DNA of 64,000 nucleotides, taken from assembly GCF_003071345.1 (NCBI RefSeq), contig NZ_QCYK01000001.1:1612001-1676000 (forward strand). The letters run 5' to 3'. Position 1 is the first letter of the stretch. Every line of letters begins with the position of its first letter. The position numbers were made by a program, and so were the translations under genes. Under the pieces are notes generated by a model, which saw only the letters and a program-made list of their open reading frames with translations, made no database searches and was not told the origin of the DNA. Shown here piece after piece: positions 43,539 to 51,797 of the stretch. Source of the stretch: Chitinophaga parva. GTDB taxonomy: Bacteria > Bacteroidota > Bacteroidia > Chitinophagales > Chitinophagaceae.

Positions 43539-43567
43539 GTTCAAAAACAAAAAACGATCATCAACAT

Positions 43568-44485
43568 TTATGGAAGGCGTTCGGCCACGCGCAATTTGGC
43601 GCTGCGGGAACGGCTGTTTTGCTTTAATTCAGTTTCCGTGGCTGTCACCGGTTTTTTGGTGATGGGGGTGAACAGCGGCGGTGTAGTGGGTGTGCCATAG
43701 ATCTCATCATATTCCACTTCATCAAAGCTGCCCAGTTTCATGAAGTTCTTCACAAGGCGGTCTTCCAAAGAGTGGAAGGTGATGATGGCCAGCCTGCCAC
43801 CAGGTTTTATGATGGCAGCGCTCTGCGTGAGCAGGTCTTTAAGGGCGCCCATCTCATCGTTCACCGCTATACGGAGTGCCTGGAATACCTGCGCCAGGTA
43901 TTTGGCCGGGTTGCCTTTTACCACCGGGTGTATCATGCGTTTGAACTCTGCAATGGTGCGGAGCGGCATGCTGCGGCGCTGGGTGTAAATGGTGTGGGCC
44001 AGGGTTTTGGCGTTGGTCACTTCCCCGTATTCCTGGAAAAGCAGTTGCAGCTTCTGTTCGGAATACGTTTGCAGCAATTGGGCTGCGGTAAGTGGCTGGC
44101 GCTGGTCCATGCGCATATCCAGGTCGCCGTCAAAGCGGGTGGAGAAGCCTCTTTCGGGGGTATCGAACTGGTGGGACGATACACCCAGGTCTGCCAGCAC
44201 GCCGTCTACGGCGGTAATGTTATGCAGGCGCAAAAAGCGTTGCAGGTGGCGGAAGTTCTGCGGTATAAACAGCACCCGCGGGTCGTCTATCCGGTTAGCG
44301 TAGGCATCTTCGTCCTGGTCAAAGGTAACCAGGCGTCCATCGGCATTGAGCTTTTCCAGGATGGCCCTGGAGTGGCCGCCGCCGCCAAATGTGGCGTCTA
44401 CATAAGTACCGGACGGGTTTACCGGGAGCAGTTGTACTACTTCCTGCAGCAGTACGGGCAGGTGATATTGTTGTTCGTCTTCCAT
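43568..44485 (-). CDS. rsmH: 16S rRNA (cytosine-1402-N4)-methyltransferase RsmH
   Basis: RsmH (MraW) methylates N4 of C1402 in 16S rRNA using SAM. The 305-residue protein has HLPVLLQEVVQLL at the start, the SAM loop DATFGGGGHSRAI near 31-43, FDQDEDAYAN near 55, LADLGVSSHQFD near 97, and RGFSTRFDGDLDMRM near 112-126. The C-terminal IITFHSLEDRLVKNF is also typical. It lies 12 bp after mraZ. Confidence 0.97.
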   Translation of the reverse strand: MEDEQQYHLPVLLQEVVQLLPVNPSGTYVDATFGGGGHSRAILEKLNADGRLVTFDQDEDAYANRIDDPRVLFIPQNFRHLQRFLRLHNITAVDGVLADLGVSSHQFDTPERGFSTRFDGDLDMRMDQRQPLTAAQLLQTYSEQKLQLLFQEYGEVTNAKTLAHTIYTQRRSMPLRTIAEFKRMIHPVVKGNPAKYLAQVFQALRIAVNDEMGALKDLLTQSAAIIKPGGRLAIITFHSLEDRLVKNFMKLGSFDEVEYDEIYGTPTTPPLFTPITKKPVTATETELKQNSRSRSAKLRVAERLP

Positions 44486-44497
44486 TCCAGTAAAAGA

Positions 44498-44965
44498 TTA
44501 AAGGGTGAAAGAAGTATCGCCGCCTCCCATAACCTGCTGCGCCAGGTCGCTGAACGCAGAAGGGGAGAAGTTTTCAAAGAACTCGTCGTATTTCACTTTA
44601 TCCCAGATCTCAATTTTATTGGTGGCCGCTGCCAGCACGATGTCTTTTTCAAGACTGGCGTAGGTCATCAGGTTTTTGGGTACCAGCAGCCTGCCGGCGC
44701 TGTCCAGTTCTAGAATGGTGGCGCCATTGAGGAAGTAGCGGCGGAATTCCCTAACTTTCGGATCAAAATCATTCAACTTTCCGATGCGCTCAAAAATGGG
44801 CTGCCATTCGTTCATGGGATACAAGGTGAGACACTTTTCAAACCCCCGGTTAAGCACAAACTGGCCCTGGGCGTCTTCTGCGAGCTGCTTTTTAAATCCA
44901 GCAGGGAGCAGAAAACGGCCTTTATTGTCCATTGTTGCTTCATATTCACCCAGAAATCCACTCAT
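44498..44965 (-). CDS. mraZ: Transcriptional regulator MraZ
   Basis: MraZ is a DNA-binding protein of the AbrB/SpoVT fold that represses its own dcw promoter in the species studied. Starting at ATG 44965 (MSGFLGEYEATMDNKGRFLLP) gives 155 residues with two swapped-hairpin domains, near 5-55 and 80-130 (FYPMNEW-like link, then DSAGRLLVPKNL). A longer start at 45004 would lie at or upstream of the predicted transcription start and inside the operator boxes, so the shorter one is preferred. It is the first gene of the cluster; rsmH follows after 12 bp. Confidence 0.95.
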   Translation of the reverse strand: MSGFLGEYEATMDNKGRFLLPAGFKKQLAEDAQGQFVLNRGFEKCLTLYPMNEWQPIFERIGKLNDFDPKVREFRRYFLNGATILELDSAGRLLVPKNLMTYASLEKDIVLAAATNKIEIWDKVKYDEFFENFSPSAFSDLAQQVMGGGDTSFTL

Positions 44966-44987
44966 GTCATGGGGTAAAAGTCCTTGA

Positions 44988-45027
44988 AATCCATTTTCTA
45001 ACACAAAATAACACTTTTTCCCACTTT
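44988..45027 (-). promoter_or_regulatory. Promoter of mraZ with four 10-bp-periodic MraZ-type boxes
   Basis: On the minus strand from 45027 down, four consecutive 10-mers read AAAGTGGGAA, AAAGTGTTAT, TTTGTGTTAG and AAAATGGATT. They share (A/T)3-x-TG at the same phase. A -7-like TTATTTTG (45011-45004, 7 of 8) lies inside boxes 2 and 3. MraZ of Mollicutes binds tandem AAAGTGG repeats and E. coli MraZ binds TGGG repeats with a 10-bp period, so this is a likely autoregulatory operator covering the promoter. Confidence 0.7.
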
Positions 45028-45588
45028 CTAACGAAAAAATGAACTTTAAATTTTTTCCACAGGGTGTACCGTGCCTGTGATGGCCTGCCTTCGTGGAAAT
45101 GCGGGTGCTTTTATGGGGATAATGAGAATGAGTTGTGGATAAAATGTTGATGAGACGGAATTAATTGTGAATAACTGCGAATGCTGCGCCATGGAAGCGG
45201 TTTTCAGCAAGTAGAGCTGCACCCGGCGGGCCGGACTGTAGATGGAGAAAACGGGTGGTTTTAGGATAAAATGAAGGTGTTAGGCGTGGCTTCGTCCGGT
45301 AAAAGTGGGAAACGGTAGATTTTGCCGGCAGGCTTTCGAGGGGGCGATGCATATTTGAAACCCGGGGAAAGGCGGCGTGGTGGAAAAAAGTGGAGGGATT
45401 CCCGGTCCCGGGGGAGAAAGTGGTAAAACGATGGCGGGGGTGCCTGCCCGGACCGGCACTTTAATGGGAAGCCCGCTGTTTGGGAAAATTGAGATCCGGA
45501 AATGGTTCCGGTGGCCGGTAAGGTTTTAAATAAATTTTAACAAGTCACCTCAATTCCCTTATTTACATTTACGTTTCATTTAAATCCT

Positions 45589-45596
45589 TACCTTTG
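45589..45596 (+). promoter_or_regulatory. -7 box of bamD
   Basis: TACCTTTG fits TAnnTTTG exactly and ends 9 bases before the ATG at 45606. The -33 side is weak (TTTACG near 45568). The leader would be only a few bases long. Confidence 0.6.
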
Positions 45597-45605
45597 CAGT
45601 CCTTT

Positions 45606-46436
45606 ATGCGGAAATTTTTAGTACATAGTGGTCTTTGTGTCCTGATCCTTACATCAGCTTGTAACCGCGAATTGCATCGTATTGAGAAGAGCGGTGATCC
45701 TGAGAGAAAACTGGATTACGCCAATAAACTGTACGATAAGAAGAAATATGCCACGGCACAGCAGCTCTATGAAGAACTGCGCCCGGTGTATAAGGGTACG
45801 GATAAGTTTGAGGATATCAACTACCGCAATGCCTATTGCTCCTATAACCTGCGGGATTACGTACAGGCCGCGTTCCTTTTCAAGAACTACCTGGATGCGT
45901 TTCCGAACAGCCCCCGTGCACAGGAAGTAGATTATATGCAGGCTTTCTGCTACTATAAGCAATCGCCGAAGGTGCCCCTGGACCAGACCAACACCATCAA
46001 GGCCATTTCCGCCCTGCAGACCTTTATCAATGAGTTCCCCAACGGTGATAAAGTGCCCGAGGCCAACCTGCTCATTGAACTGTGCCGCAAAAAACTGGAA
46101 CAAAAAGAATTCAACGCCGCCGAATTATATTTCAACCTGGGTTATTACAAAGCTGCCAACATTGCCTTCAAAAGCCTGATGCGCAACTACCCGGACTCCG
46201 ATAAAGGCGATGGCTATAAATTATATGCGATCCGCTCCAGCTACCGCTACGCGCAGATCAGCATTCCCGAAAAACAGCTGGAACGCTACCAGGCCGTGCT
46301 CACCGAATATATGGACTTCAATGACCACTACGGGCAGAGCAAACTGAAGCCGGACGCTGAAAAATATTATAACTTAGCACAGAACAACATCAAAATCCTG
46401 GAACATGAGCAAAATAAAGCGAAATCTGCCCAGTAA
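45606..46436 (+). CDS. bamD: Outer-membrane assembly factor BamD
   Basis: BamD is a lipoprotein of the BAM complex that helps fold outer-membrane barrels. The 276-residue product has a lipoprotein signal ending LILTSAC near residue 18, and then TPR-like helices. Marks of BamD are YDKKKYATAQQLYEEL near 38-53, YVQAAFLFKNYLDAFPNSP near 87-105 and ALQTFINEFPNGDKV near 140. A TTG at 45594 in the same frame would add four residues before the signal and lie within the -7 box, so ATG 45606 is used. The last 32 bases overlap rpoZ. Confidence 0.93.
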   Translation: MRKFLVHSGLCVLILTSACNRELHRIEKSGDPERKLDYANKLYDKKKYATAQQLYEELRPVYKGTDKFEDINYRNAYCSYNLRDYVQAAFLFKNYLDAFPNSPRAQEVDYMQAFCYYKQSPKVPLDQTNTIKAISALQTFINEFPNGDKVPEANLLIELCRKKLEQKEFNAAELYFNLGYYKAANIAFKSLMRNYPDSDKGDGYKLYAIRSSYRYAQISIPEKQLERYQAVLTEYMDFNDHYGQSKLKPDAEKYYNLAQNNIKILEHEQNKAKSAQ

Positions 46437-46746
46437 CCTGAATCCCTGGGTAGAAACCAAAAACACAACGGATATTAAGAACCGTACCGGCAACCTGTAC
46501 GAGTCTATCGCGGTGATCGCCAAGCGCGCCAACCAGATCAATATCTCTGTGAAGGAAGAGCTCCATTCCAAACTGGACGAATTTGCCACGCACACAGATA
46601 ACCTGGAAGAAGTGCACGAGAACAAAGAGCAGATCGAGATCTCCCGTTTCTATGAGCGTATGGCCAATCCTGCCATCCAGGCCACTGCAGAGTTCCTGGA
46701 CGACAAGATCTACTTCCGCAAGAACGACGACGACCTGTTTAGCTGA
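46405..46746 (+). CDS. rpoZ: RNA polymerase omega subunit (Bacteroidota type)
   Basis: Omega is the small chaperone-like subunit that binds the beta' C-terminus. The 113-residue protein has NRTGNLYESIAVIAKRANQIN near 26-45 (landmark LYESIAVIAKRANQI), which corresponds to the conserved R-Y-x-L-V-x-x-x-x-x-R-A omega helix in its Bacteroidota form. A charged C-terminal extension ends DDDLFS. The start overlaps the bamD 3' end by 32 bases, and this bamD-rpoZ-coaBC order is usual in the phylum. A palindromic element follows the stop. Confidence 0.88.
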   Translation: MSKIKRNLPSNLNPWVETKNTTDIKNRTGNLYESIAVIAKRANQINISVKEELHSKLDEFATHTDNLEEVHENKEQIEISRFYERMANPAIQATAEFLDDKIYFRKNDDDLFS

Positions 46747-46768
46747 TTGCATCAGCCCTTTCTAATCA

Positions 46769-46817
46769 ACAATTTCCAAAAATCAAACTTTCATAAGGTT
46801 TGGCTTTTGGAAATTGT
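46769..46817. repeat. Intergenic hairpin with arms ACAATTTCCAAAA / TTTTGGAAATTGT
   Basis: A perfect 13-bp inverted repeat (46769-46781 and 46805-46817) with a further AAAC/GTTT inside. There is no T-run on the plus strand. Two further direct copies of GGAAATTG occur at 46878-46885 and 46894-46901. It is the same core as at 13279, 51798 and 60780. Confidence 0.75.
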
Positions 46818-46933
46818 CGTTTGTGGTAGTCACTGCCAATTGCAGCTAAGTCCGGGGCGGAGTTTGCTTTGTCCCTAGGAAATTGTAGATTTGGAAATTG
46901 CCCCCTGGGCCGTTGCCGCTTTTCTTTTGCCCT

Positions 46934-48157
46934 ATGTTACAAGGAAAAAAAATTCTCCTGGCCATTTCCGGCAGCATTGCCGCGTACAAAATGGCAACCC
47001 TCACCCGCCTGCTTGTAAAAGAAGGTGCGGTTGTAAAGATCATCATGACCCCCAGCGCCACCACTTTTATTACGCCGCTCACCCTGTCTACCCTCTCTAA
47101 AAACGAGGTAGTGACCGAGCTGTCGGAGCATAACACCTGGACCAACCACGTGATGCTGGGCCGCTGGGCGGATGTGATGCTGGTGGCGCCCGCCTCTGCC
47201 AATACCATTGCCAAGATGGCCCACGGCTTTTGTGATAACCTGCTCCTGGCCACCTACCTGTCTGCCACCTGCCCGGTATGTTTTGCACCTGCCATGGATG
47301 AAGACATGTGGCACCACCAGGCCACCCAGGCCAATATCCAGCAACTGCTCAATTACGGCCATGCCCTGCTCCCCGTGGAGAAAGGCGAACTGGCCAGCGG
47401 GCTTTTTGGCGAAGGCCGTATGGCGGAACCGGAAACGATAGTGGCCTTCCTGCAGCAACATTTCGCTAAAAATACTACTGCTCCCCAGGCCGCATCCAGC
47501 GGGCCGCTGGCCGGCAAGATAGCCCTGGTGAGCGCCGGCCCCACGGTGGAAGCTATTGATCCCGTACGCTATATCAGCAACCGCTCCAGTGGTAAAATGG
47601 GTATTGCCATTGCGGAAGCCCTGGCCGATGCCGGCGCCGAAGTAAAACTGGTGCTGGGCCCCACGCATTTGAGCACCAGCCACGCCGGTGTAAAGACCAT
47701 CCCGGTACAATCGGCCGCGGACATGTTCAGCGCCTGCGTAGCCGAATATCCCATGGCAGACGTGATCGTGATGGCCGCGGCAGTGGCCGACTACCGCCCC
47801 GCGCACGTGGCGGATAGGAAGATCAAGAAAGGGGAGGGCGGCATGGTGCTGGAACTGGAAAAAACACACGACATCCTGCGTACCCTGGGTAATAACAAGG
47901 CACCGGAACAAGTGCTGGTAGGATTTTCCCTGGAGACCAATAACGAGCGGGAAAACGCGTTAAAGAAGCTGCGGGAGAAGAACCTGGATCTGGTGGTGCT
48001 CAACTCCCTGGCCGATCCCGGCGCAGGCTTTAACCACGATACCAACAAGGTGACCCTGTTTGACAACCGCGGTAAAGAAACCGCCCTGCCGCTGCAATCC
48101 AAGCAAGCGGTGGCCAGGGAAATTGTGAACGCTATCATTTCATTGCAACATGCATAA
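46934..48157 (+). CDS. coaBC: Bifunctional phosphopantothenoylcysteine decarboxylase / phosphopantothenate--cysteine ligase
   Basis: CoaBC carries out two steps from phosphopantothenate to phosphopantetheine in CoA synthesis. The 407-residue product has the flavoprotein (CoaC) domain at about 1-180 with LLAISGSIAAYKMATL (8-23), NHVMLGRWADVMLVAPASAN near 70 (given here as landmark LGRWADVMLVAPASAN) and FAPAMDEDMW near 118. In the last motif Asp stands where PAMN is usual, as I recall for other Bacteroidota. The CoaB domain starts at SAGPTVEAIDPVRYI near 197. The start is ATG 46934; the longer frame to 46898 runs through repeat sequence. porD overlaps its 3' end by 8 bp. Confidence 0.95.
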   Translation: MLQGKKILLAISGSIAAYKMATLTRLLVKEGAVVKIIMTPSATTFITPLTLSTLSKNEVVTELSEHNTWTNHVMLGRWADVMLVAPASANTIAKMAHGFCDNLLLATYLSATCPVCFAPAMDEDMWHHQATQANIQQLLNYGHALLPVEKGELASGLFGEGRMAEPETIVAFLQQHFAKNTTAPQAASSGPLAGKIALVSAGPTVEAIDPVRYISNRSSGKMGIAIAEALADAGAEVKLVLGPTHLSTSHAGVKTIPVQSAADMFSACVAEYPMADVIVMAAAVADYRPAHVADRKIKKGEGGMVLELEKTHDILRTLGNNKAPEQVLVGFSLETNNERENALKKLREKNLDLVVLNSLADPGAGFNHDTNKVTLFDNRGKETALPLQSKQAVAREIVNAIISLQHA

Positions 48158-49073
48158 ACCCCTGCATACCTTACTGGCGGCTATCCTTATACTGACGGGC
48201 TTTTCCGCTTCCGCCCAGGAACTGCGCGCCACGGTGAACGTGGTGGCGTCTTCCGTGCAGAACACCACGGACAAGCGGGTGTACAACACGTTGCAAAGCG
48301 CCATCAAGGACTTCCTCAACAACCGCCGCTGGAGTGATGACGCCTTTGCACCGGCAGAACGGATAGAGTGCAATTTCCTGCTCAACATCACCGCGGAGGT
48401 GAGCTCCGGCACTTACCGGGCCAACCTCACCGTGCAGGCCACCCGCCCGGTGTACAATACCAATTATACCAGCACCCTGTTTAACTTCCAGGACAATAAC
48501 GTGGTGTTTAAATATGCCGAGTTCCAAAGCCTCGAATTCAGCGATACCCGCGTAGCCGGCAGTGACCCCATGGCGGCCAACCTGACCGCTGTACTGGCCT
48601 ATTACGTGGACGTGATCCTGGGGCTGGACTACGATTCCTTCTCCCCCCGCGGCGGGGATCCCTTCTTTAAAAAAGCGCTCAACATTGTGAACAATGCACC
48701 GGACGGCAAAGACATTGCCGGCTGGAAAGCCTTTGAGGGCAACCGTAACCGCTACTGGCTGATAGATAATCTTACCAATGTGAAGTTTGCACGCTTCCAT
48801 GATGTAATGTACCAGTATCACCGCCAGGGCCTGGACGTGATGTATGATGATGCAGCACGGGGCCGTGGCGCCATCATCAACTGCGTGAACATGCTGGCTG
48901 CCATCAACGACGATGTGCCCAACTCCATGCTGCTGCAGGTATTCTTCCTGGCTAAGAACGAAGAGGTGTTCCGCATCTTCAACCGGGCCACGCCACAGGA
49001 AAAAGGAAGAGTGTCACAGCTCCTGGCCTCCATGGATGTACCGAATGCGAATAAGTACCTGCAGCTTAAATAG
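48150..49073 (+). CDS. porD: Type IX secretion protein PorD (DUF4835)
   Basis: PorD is a periplasmic or outer-membrane-associated protein needed for T9SS function and gliding in Bacteroidota, though its exact role is not known. The 307-residue product has a signal peptide ending ASAQ (near residue 23) and the DUF4835 body. Landmarks are LQSAIKDFLNNRRW near 50-63, RPVYNTNYTSTLFNF near 102-116 and YYVDVILGLDYDSFSP near 150-165. The start codon lies inside coaBC (8-bp overlap), an order common in the phylum, so expression is coupled with coaBC. Confidence 0.92.
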   Translation: MHKPLHTLLAAILILTGFSASAQELRATVNVVASSVQNTTDKRVYNTLQSAIKDFLNNRRWSDDAFAPAERIECNFLLNITAEVSSGTYRANLTVQATRPVYNTNYTSTLFNFQDNNVVFKYAEFQSLEFSDTRVAGSDPMAANLTAVLAYYVDVILGLDYDSFSPRGGDPFFKKALNIVNNAPDGKDIAGWKAFEGNRNRYWLIDNLTNVKFARFHDVMYQYHRQGLDVMYDDAARGRGAIINCVNMLAAINDDVPNSMLLQVFFLAKNEEVFRIFNRATPQEKGRVSQLLASMDVPNANKYLQLK

Positions 49074-49149
49074 CCTGCAGGATCATGATCTCACAATTTA
49101 ACAATCTATCAATTTAACTATCTAATAAAAATACCCATCTTTGCGGCCT

Positions 49150-49611
49150 ATGCGCAACGCGATAGTCCTTATTCTGCTTGTTTTGTGTGTGGCCGCCTGC
49201 GGCGACAAAGACCGGGTGCCCAGGCATATCCTTTCCAAAGATTCCATGGCGGCAGTACTGCTGGATATGAACCTGGCAGAAGCTTACGGGCGCAATATGA
49301 TGAATACGGCCACCAACCGACCGGATACCGGCCGCGTGGCGGATTCCCTGCGGGAGATCCGGGTAAAGACCCTTTACGCGCAGGTATTACAGCTGCACCA
49401 CCTTTCCGTGGAGGAGTTCATGAAAAGCTACCAGTTCTACGAAAGCCATGCAGACCGCATGGAAGATGTATATAAGATCATGAGTGACACGGCCAATGCG
49501 CGCAATACTGCTATAGAAACGCGCCGCCGTGCAGAAGAAATGCCCAAAGTATGGGAGAAATGGTTTCCCCGCAAGGCTTACAGCCGCATCCCCTTCATAG
49601 ACGGCCATTAA
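49150..49611 (+). CDS. DUF4296 lipoprotein
   Basis: This is a small lipoprotein of a family specific to Bacteroidota with no known activity. Starting at ATG 49150 the 153-residue product has the signal MRNAIVLILLVLCVAAC with the lipidated Cys at 17. It then has the DUF4296 marks SKDSMAAVLLDMNLAEAYG near 28-46 and LYAQVLQLHHLSVEEFMKS near 75-93. An ATG 9 bases upstream is less likely, since it lies right on the -7-like box CATCTTTG (49136-49143). It follows porD after 76 bp of AT-rich sequence and may have its own start of transcription. Confidence 0.82.
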   Translation: MRNAIVLILLVLCVAACGDKDRVPRHILSKDSMAAVLLDMNLAEAYGRNMMNTATNRPDTGRVADSLREIRVKTLYAQVLQLHHLSVEEFMKSYQFYESHADRMEDVYKIMSDTANARNTAIETRRRAEEMPKVWEKWFPRKAYSRIPFIDGH

Positions 49612-49688
49612 CGAAAAAGACATTTCCCCGGCCTTACCCGTATTAAAAAATTACAGTAAATTGAATGCTCCAACCATGGTGCATTCTC

Positions 49689-50390
49689 ATGAACAAAGTA
49701 TTCCACGACGCAGCCGCGGCGCTGTTTGACATTCCTGATAAAGCCACCCTCATGCTGGGCGGTTTCGGCCTTTGCGGCATTCCTGAAAACGCCATCCGTG
49801 CACTGGTAGTAAAGGGGGTAAAAGACCTGACCTGCATTTCCAACAACGCCGGCGTAGATGATTTTGGCCTCGGGCTGCTGTTGCAAACCCGCCAGATCCG
49901 CAAGATGCTTGCCTCTTACGTAGGCGAGAACGCAGAATTTGAAAGACAACTGCTTTCCGGTGAGCTGGAAGTGGAACTGATACCGCAAGGCACGCTGGCC
50001 ACCCGCATACAAATGGCTGGTATGGGCATCCCGGCCTTCTTTACCCCGGCCGGCTATGGTACAGAAGTAGCGGAAGGTAAGGAAGTGCGGGTATTTGATG
50101 GCAGGCACTATCTCATGGAGCTGGCCCTGCACGCGGACTTTGCCATCGTAAAAGCCTGGAAGGGCGATACCATGGGCAACCTGGTGTTCCGCAACACCAC
50201 ACGCAATTTCAGCACCTCCATGGCCAGGGCCGGGCATATCACCATTGCCGAAGTGGAAGAGCTGGTGCAGCCCGGTGAGCTGGATCCCAATCACATTCAC
50301 GTGCCTGGCATTTACGTGCACCGTATCTTCCAGGGCCGGGATTATGAAAAGCGCATCGAAAAAAGAACGGTATCGATCACTAACCGTTAA
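49689..50390 (+). CDS. scoA: 3-oxoacid CoA-transferase subunit A
   Basis: This is the alpha subunit of the succinyl-CoA:3-ketoacid CoA-transferase type enzyme, which moves CoA between succinyl-CoA and acetoacetate. The 233-residue product has the family block [16 protein letters not shown] near 21-36, [17 protein letters not shown] near 48-64 and [20 protein letters not shown] near 108-127. The frame continues upstream to 49665, but [16 protein letters not shown] from ATG 49689 is the normal start. The partner subunit lies at 50981, not directly next, because a DUF4240 gene is placed between them. Confidence 0.95.
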   Translation: MNKVFHDAAAALFDIPDKATLMLGGFGLCGIPENAIRALVVKGVKDLTCISNNAGVDDFGLGLLLQTRQIRKMLASYVGENAEFERQLLSGELEVELIPQGTLATRIQMAGMGIPAFFTPAGYGTEVAEGKEVRVFDGRHYLMELALHADFAIVKAWKGDTMGNLVFRNTTRNFSTSMARAGHITIAEVEELVQPGELDPNHIHVPGIYVHRIFQGRDYEKRIEKRTVSITNR

Positions 50391-50447
50391 CTGCGCTGCC
50401 TGCACATTGACAAACGGGTAACCATTCACCATTAACAATAAACTACT

Positions 50448-50942
50448 ATGGACGAGGCATTATTCTGGCAATTGATCGAAGCTTCCTGGACAGACTCCCC
50501 GGAAGATAATGAAGACCGCATAGACGCACTGGAGACCAACGATGAAGATGAGTTGCTGGAGCTGGCAGATACGATGTCTGACGTGATCATGCACAACTAC
50601 CGCCGCCGGTTGGGTGAGCTGGACAAGCCGTCCATGGCTGCTTTCCTGCGTATCCTGGAGGTAAAGATGTATGAACTGGACCGTAAGGAGATCCACGACC
50701 ACCTGGATGGCAGTGATGACGGGTTTGTGTATGCCCGCGGCTTCGTGATCTTTATGGGAGAGGAATACTTTAACAAAATAAACGAAGACCCTTCCCAGGG
50801 CACCTTTGATACCCGGTGCGAGGAATTTGTGTTTGAAGGCTACAGTATTTACGAGGAGAAATTTGAAGAGCCCTTTGAACGCTACCAGGTGTGCTCCGTG
50901 GAAACCGGCTCCAACAAGGAAGGCTGGCCCAAGGAACTCTAA
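50448..50942 (+). CDS. DUF4240-domain protein
   Basis: This is a cytosolic 164-residue acidic protein of unknown function with no signal peptide or TM. It matches my memory of DUF4240: the start MDEALFWQLIEASW, a helical acidic part (about 20-85), and YARGFVIFMGEEYFNKI near 105-120. It lies 57 bp after scoA and 38 bp before scoB in the same direction, so it is probably cotranscribed with both halves of the CoA-transferase. Whether it has any part in the enzyme is unknown. The codon use is like its neighbours, so a recent insertion is not evident. Confidence 0.75.
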   Translation: MDEALFWQLIEASWTDSPEDNEDRIDALETNDEDELLELADTMSDVIMHNYRRRLGELDKPSMAAFLRILEVKMYELDRKEIHDHLDGSDDGFVYARGFVIFMGEEYFNKINEDPSQGTFDTRCEEFVFEGYSIYEEKFEEPFERYQVCSVETGSNKEGWPKEL

Positions 50943-50980
50943 CAACGCAAACCACGTTATAAAAACCAATCATACACCAC

Positions 50981-51637
50981 ATGTCGCTTGATAAATATGG
51001 CATTGCCAAACGAATAGCACAGGAACTGCAGGACGGGATGTACGTAAACCTGGGCATAGGCATACCTACACTGGTGGCCAATTATGTGCCCGCGGGCATT
51101 TCCATTATGCTGCAATCCGAGAACGGGATGCTGGGCATGGGGCCCTACCCCGACGCGGACGCCATAGATCCTGACCTGATCAACGCCGGTAAGGAAACTG
51201 TGACCATACTGCCGGGAGGCAGCTTCTTTGACTCCGCGGAAAGCTTTGGCATGATACGGGCCGGCAAGGTAGACCTCACCGTGCTGGGGGCCATGGAAGT
51301 ATCTGACACCGGCGATATTGCCAACTGGAAAATCCCCGGCAAAATGGTGAAAGGTATGGGCGGCGCCATGGACCTGGTAGCCTCCGCGCGCAACATCATC
51401 GTGGCCATGATGCATACCAACCCAAAAGGAGAGAGCAAATTGCTGCCCAGGTGCAGCCTGCCCCTCACCGGCGTGGGTTGTGTAAAGAAGATCGTTACCG
51501 AAATAGCGGTGCTGGAGGTAACGCCGGAAGGCTTTGTACTGCTGGAGCGCGCCCCGGGTGTAAGTGTGGAAGAAATTATGGCAAAGACGGCCGGCCGCCT
51601 GGTGGTGAGAGGAGAGGTGCCGGAAATGAAATTGTAA
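50981..51637 (+). CDS. scoB: 3-oxoacid CoA-transferase subunit B
   Basis: This is the beta subunit of the 3-oxoacid CoA-transferase and carries the catalytic glutamate, seen here as Glu47 in [12 protein letters not shown]. Other landmarks are [16 protein letters not shown] (22-37) and the glycine-rich [10 protein letters not shown] near 130. The 218-residue length is usual. It starts 38 bp after the DUF4240 gene, and a clear terminator follows 24 bp after the stop, which closes the scoA-DUF4240-scoB unit. Confidence 0.95.
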   Translation: MSLDKYGIAKRIAQELQDGMYVNLGIGIPTLVANYVPAGISIMLQSENGMLGMGPYPDADAIDPDLINAGKETVTILPGGSFFDSAESFGMIRAGKVDLTVLGAMEVSDTGDIANWKIPGKMVKGMGGAMDLVASARNIIVAMMHTNPKGESKLLPRCSLPLTGVGCVKKIVTEIAVLEVTPEGFVLLERAPGVSVEEIMAKTAGRLVVRGEVPEMKL

Positions 51638-51661
51638 GTAGTAGGTATAAAATACTTTGCC

Positions 51662-51691
51662 AGCGCGGATCTTCACGGTCCGCGCTTTTTT
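51662..51691 (+). terminator. Intrinsic terminator after scoB
   Basis: AGCGCGGA (51662-51669) pairs with TCCGCGCT (51679-51686) around a 9-nt loop, followed by TTTTT. Confidence 0.9.
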
Positions 51692-51797
51692 ATGCAGGGA
51701 AACGCCTCCGTGGTGGTGGTTAGGAAAACTAATTAAATATAACCAAGAAGATGGAGTTAGCTTGGAACGCAATGACTCATGGCTGCGATCCTGTTGT

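Larger units (their letters stand above)
44966..45605. other. 640-bp divergent control region between mraZ and bamD
   Basis: The right part of the dcw promoter (-) and the bamD promoter (+) are here, at opposite ends. In between are three plus-strand AAAGTGG words: 45302-45308, 45388-45394 and 45418-45424, the last two exactly 30 bp apart. A GC-rich palindrome (CCCGGTCCCGGG near 45401-45412) is also present. The minus frame at 45161-45352 looks spurious. No RNA gene was recognised. Confidence 0.65.

Noticed and set aside
43426..43540. Direct repeat in the rsmH/ftsL gap as a CRISPR seed
   Set aside because: Only two copies, 54 bp between them, imperfect, and no cas genes anywhere in the window.
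45161..45352. 63-residue minus-strand frame in the mraZ/bamD gap
   Set aside because: No start signal, no recognisable features, unusual composition; the stretch is better read as a control region.
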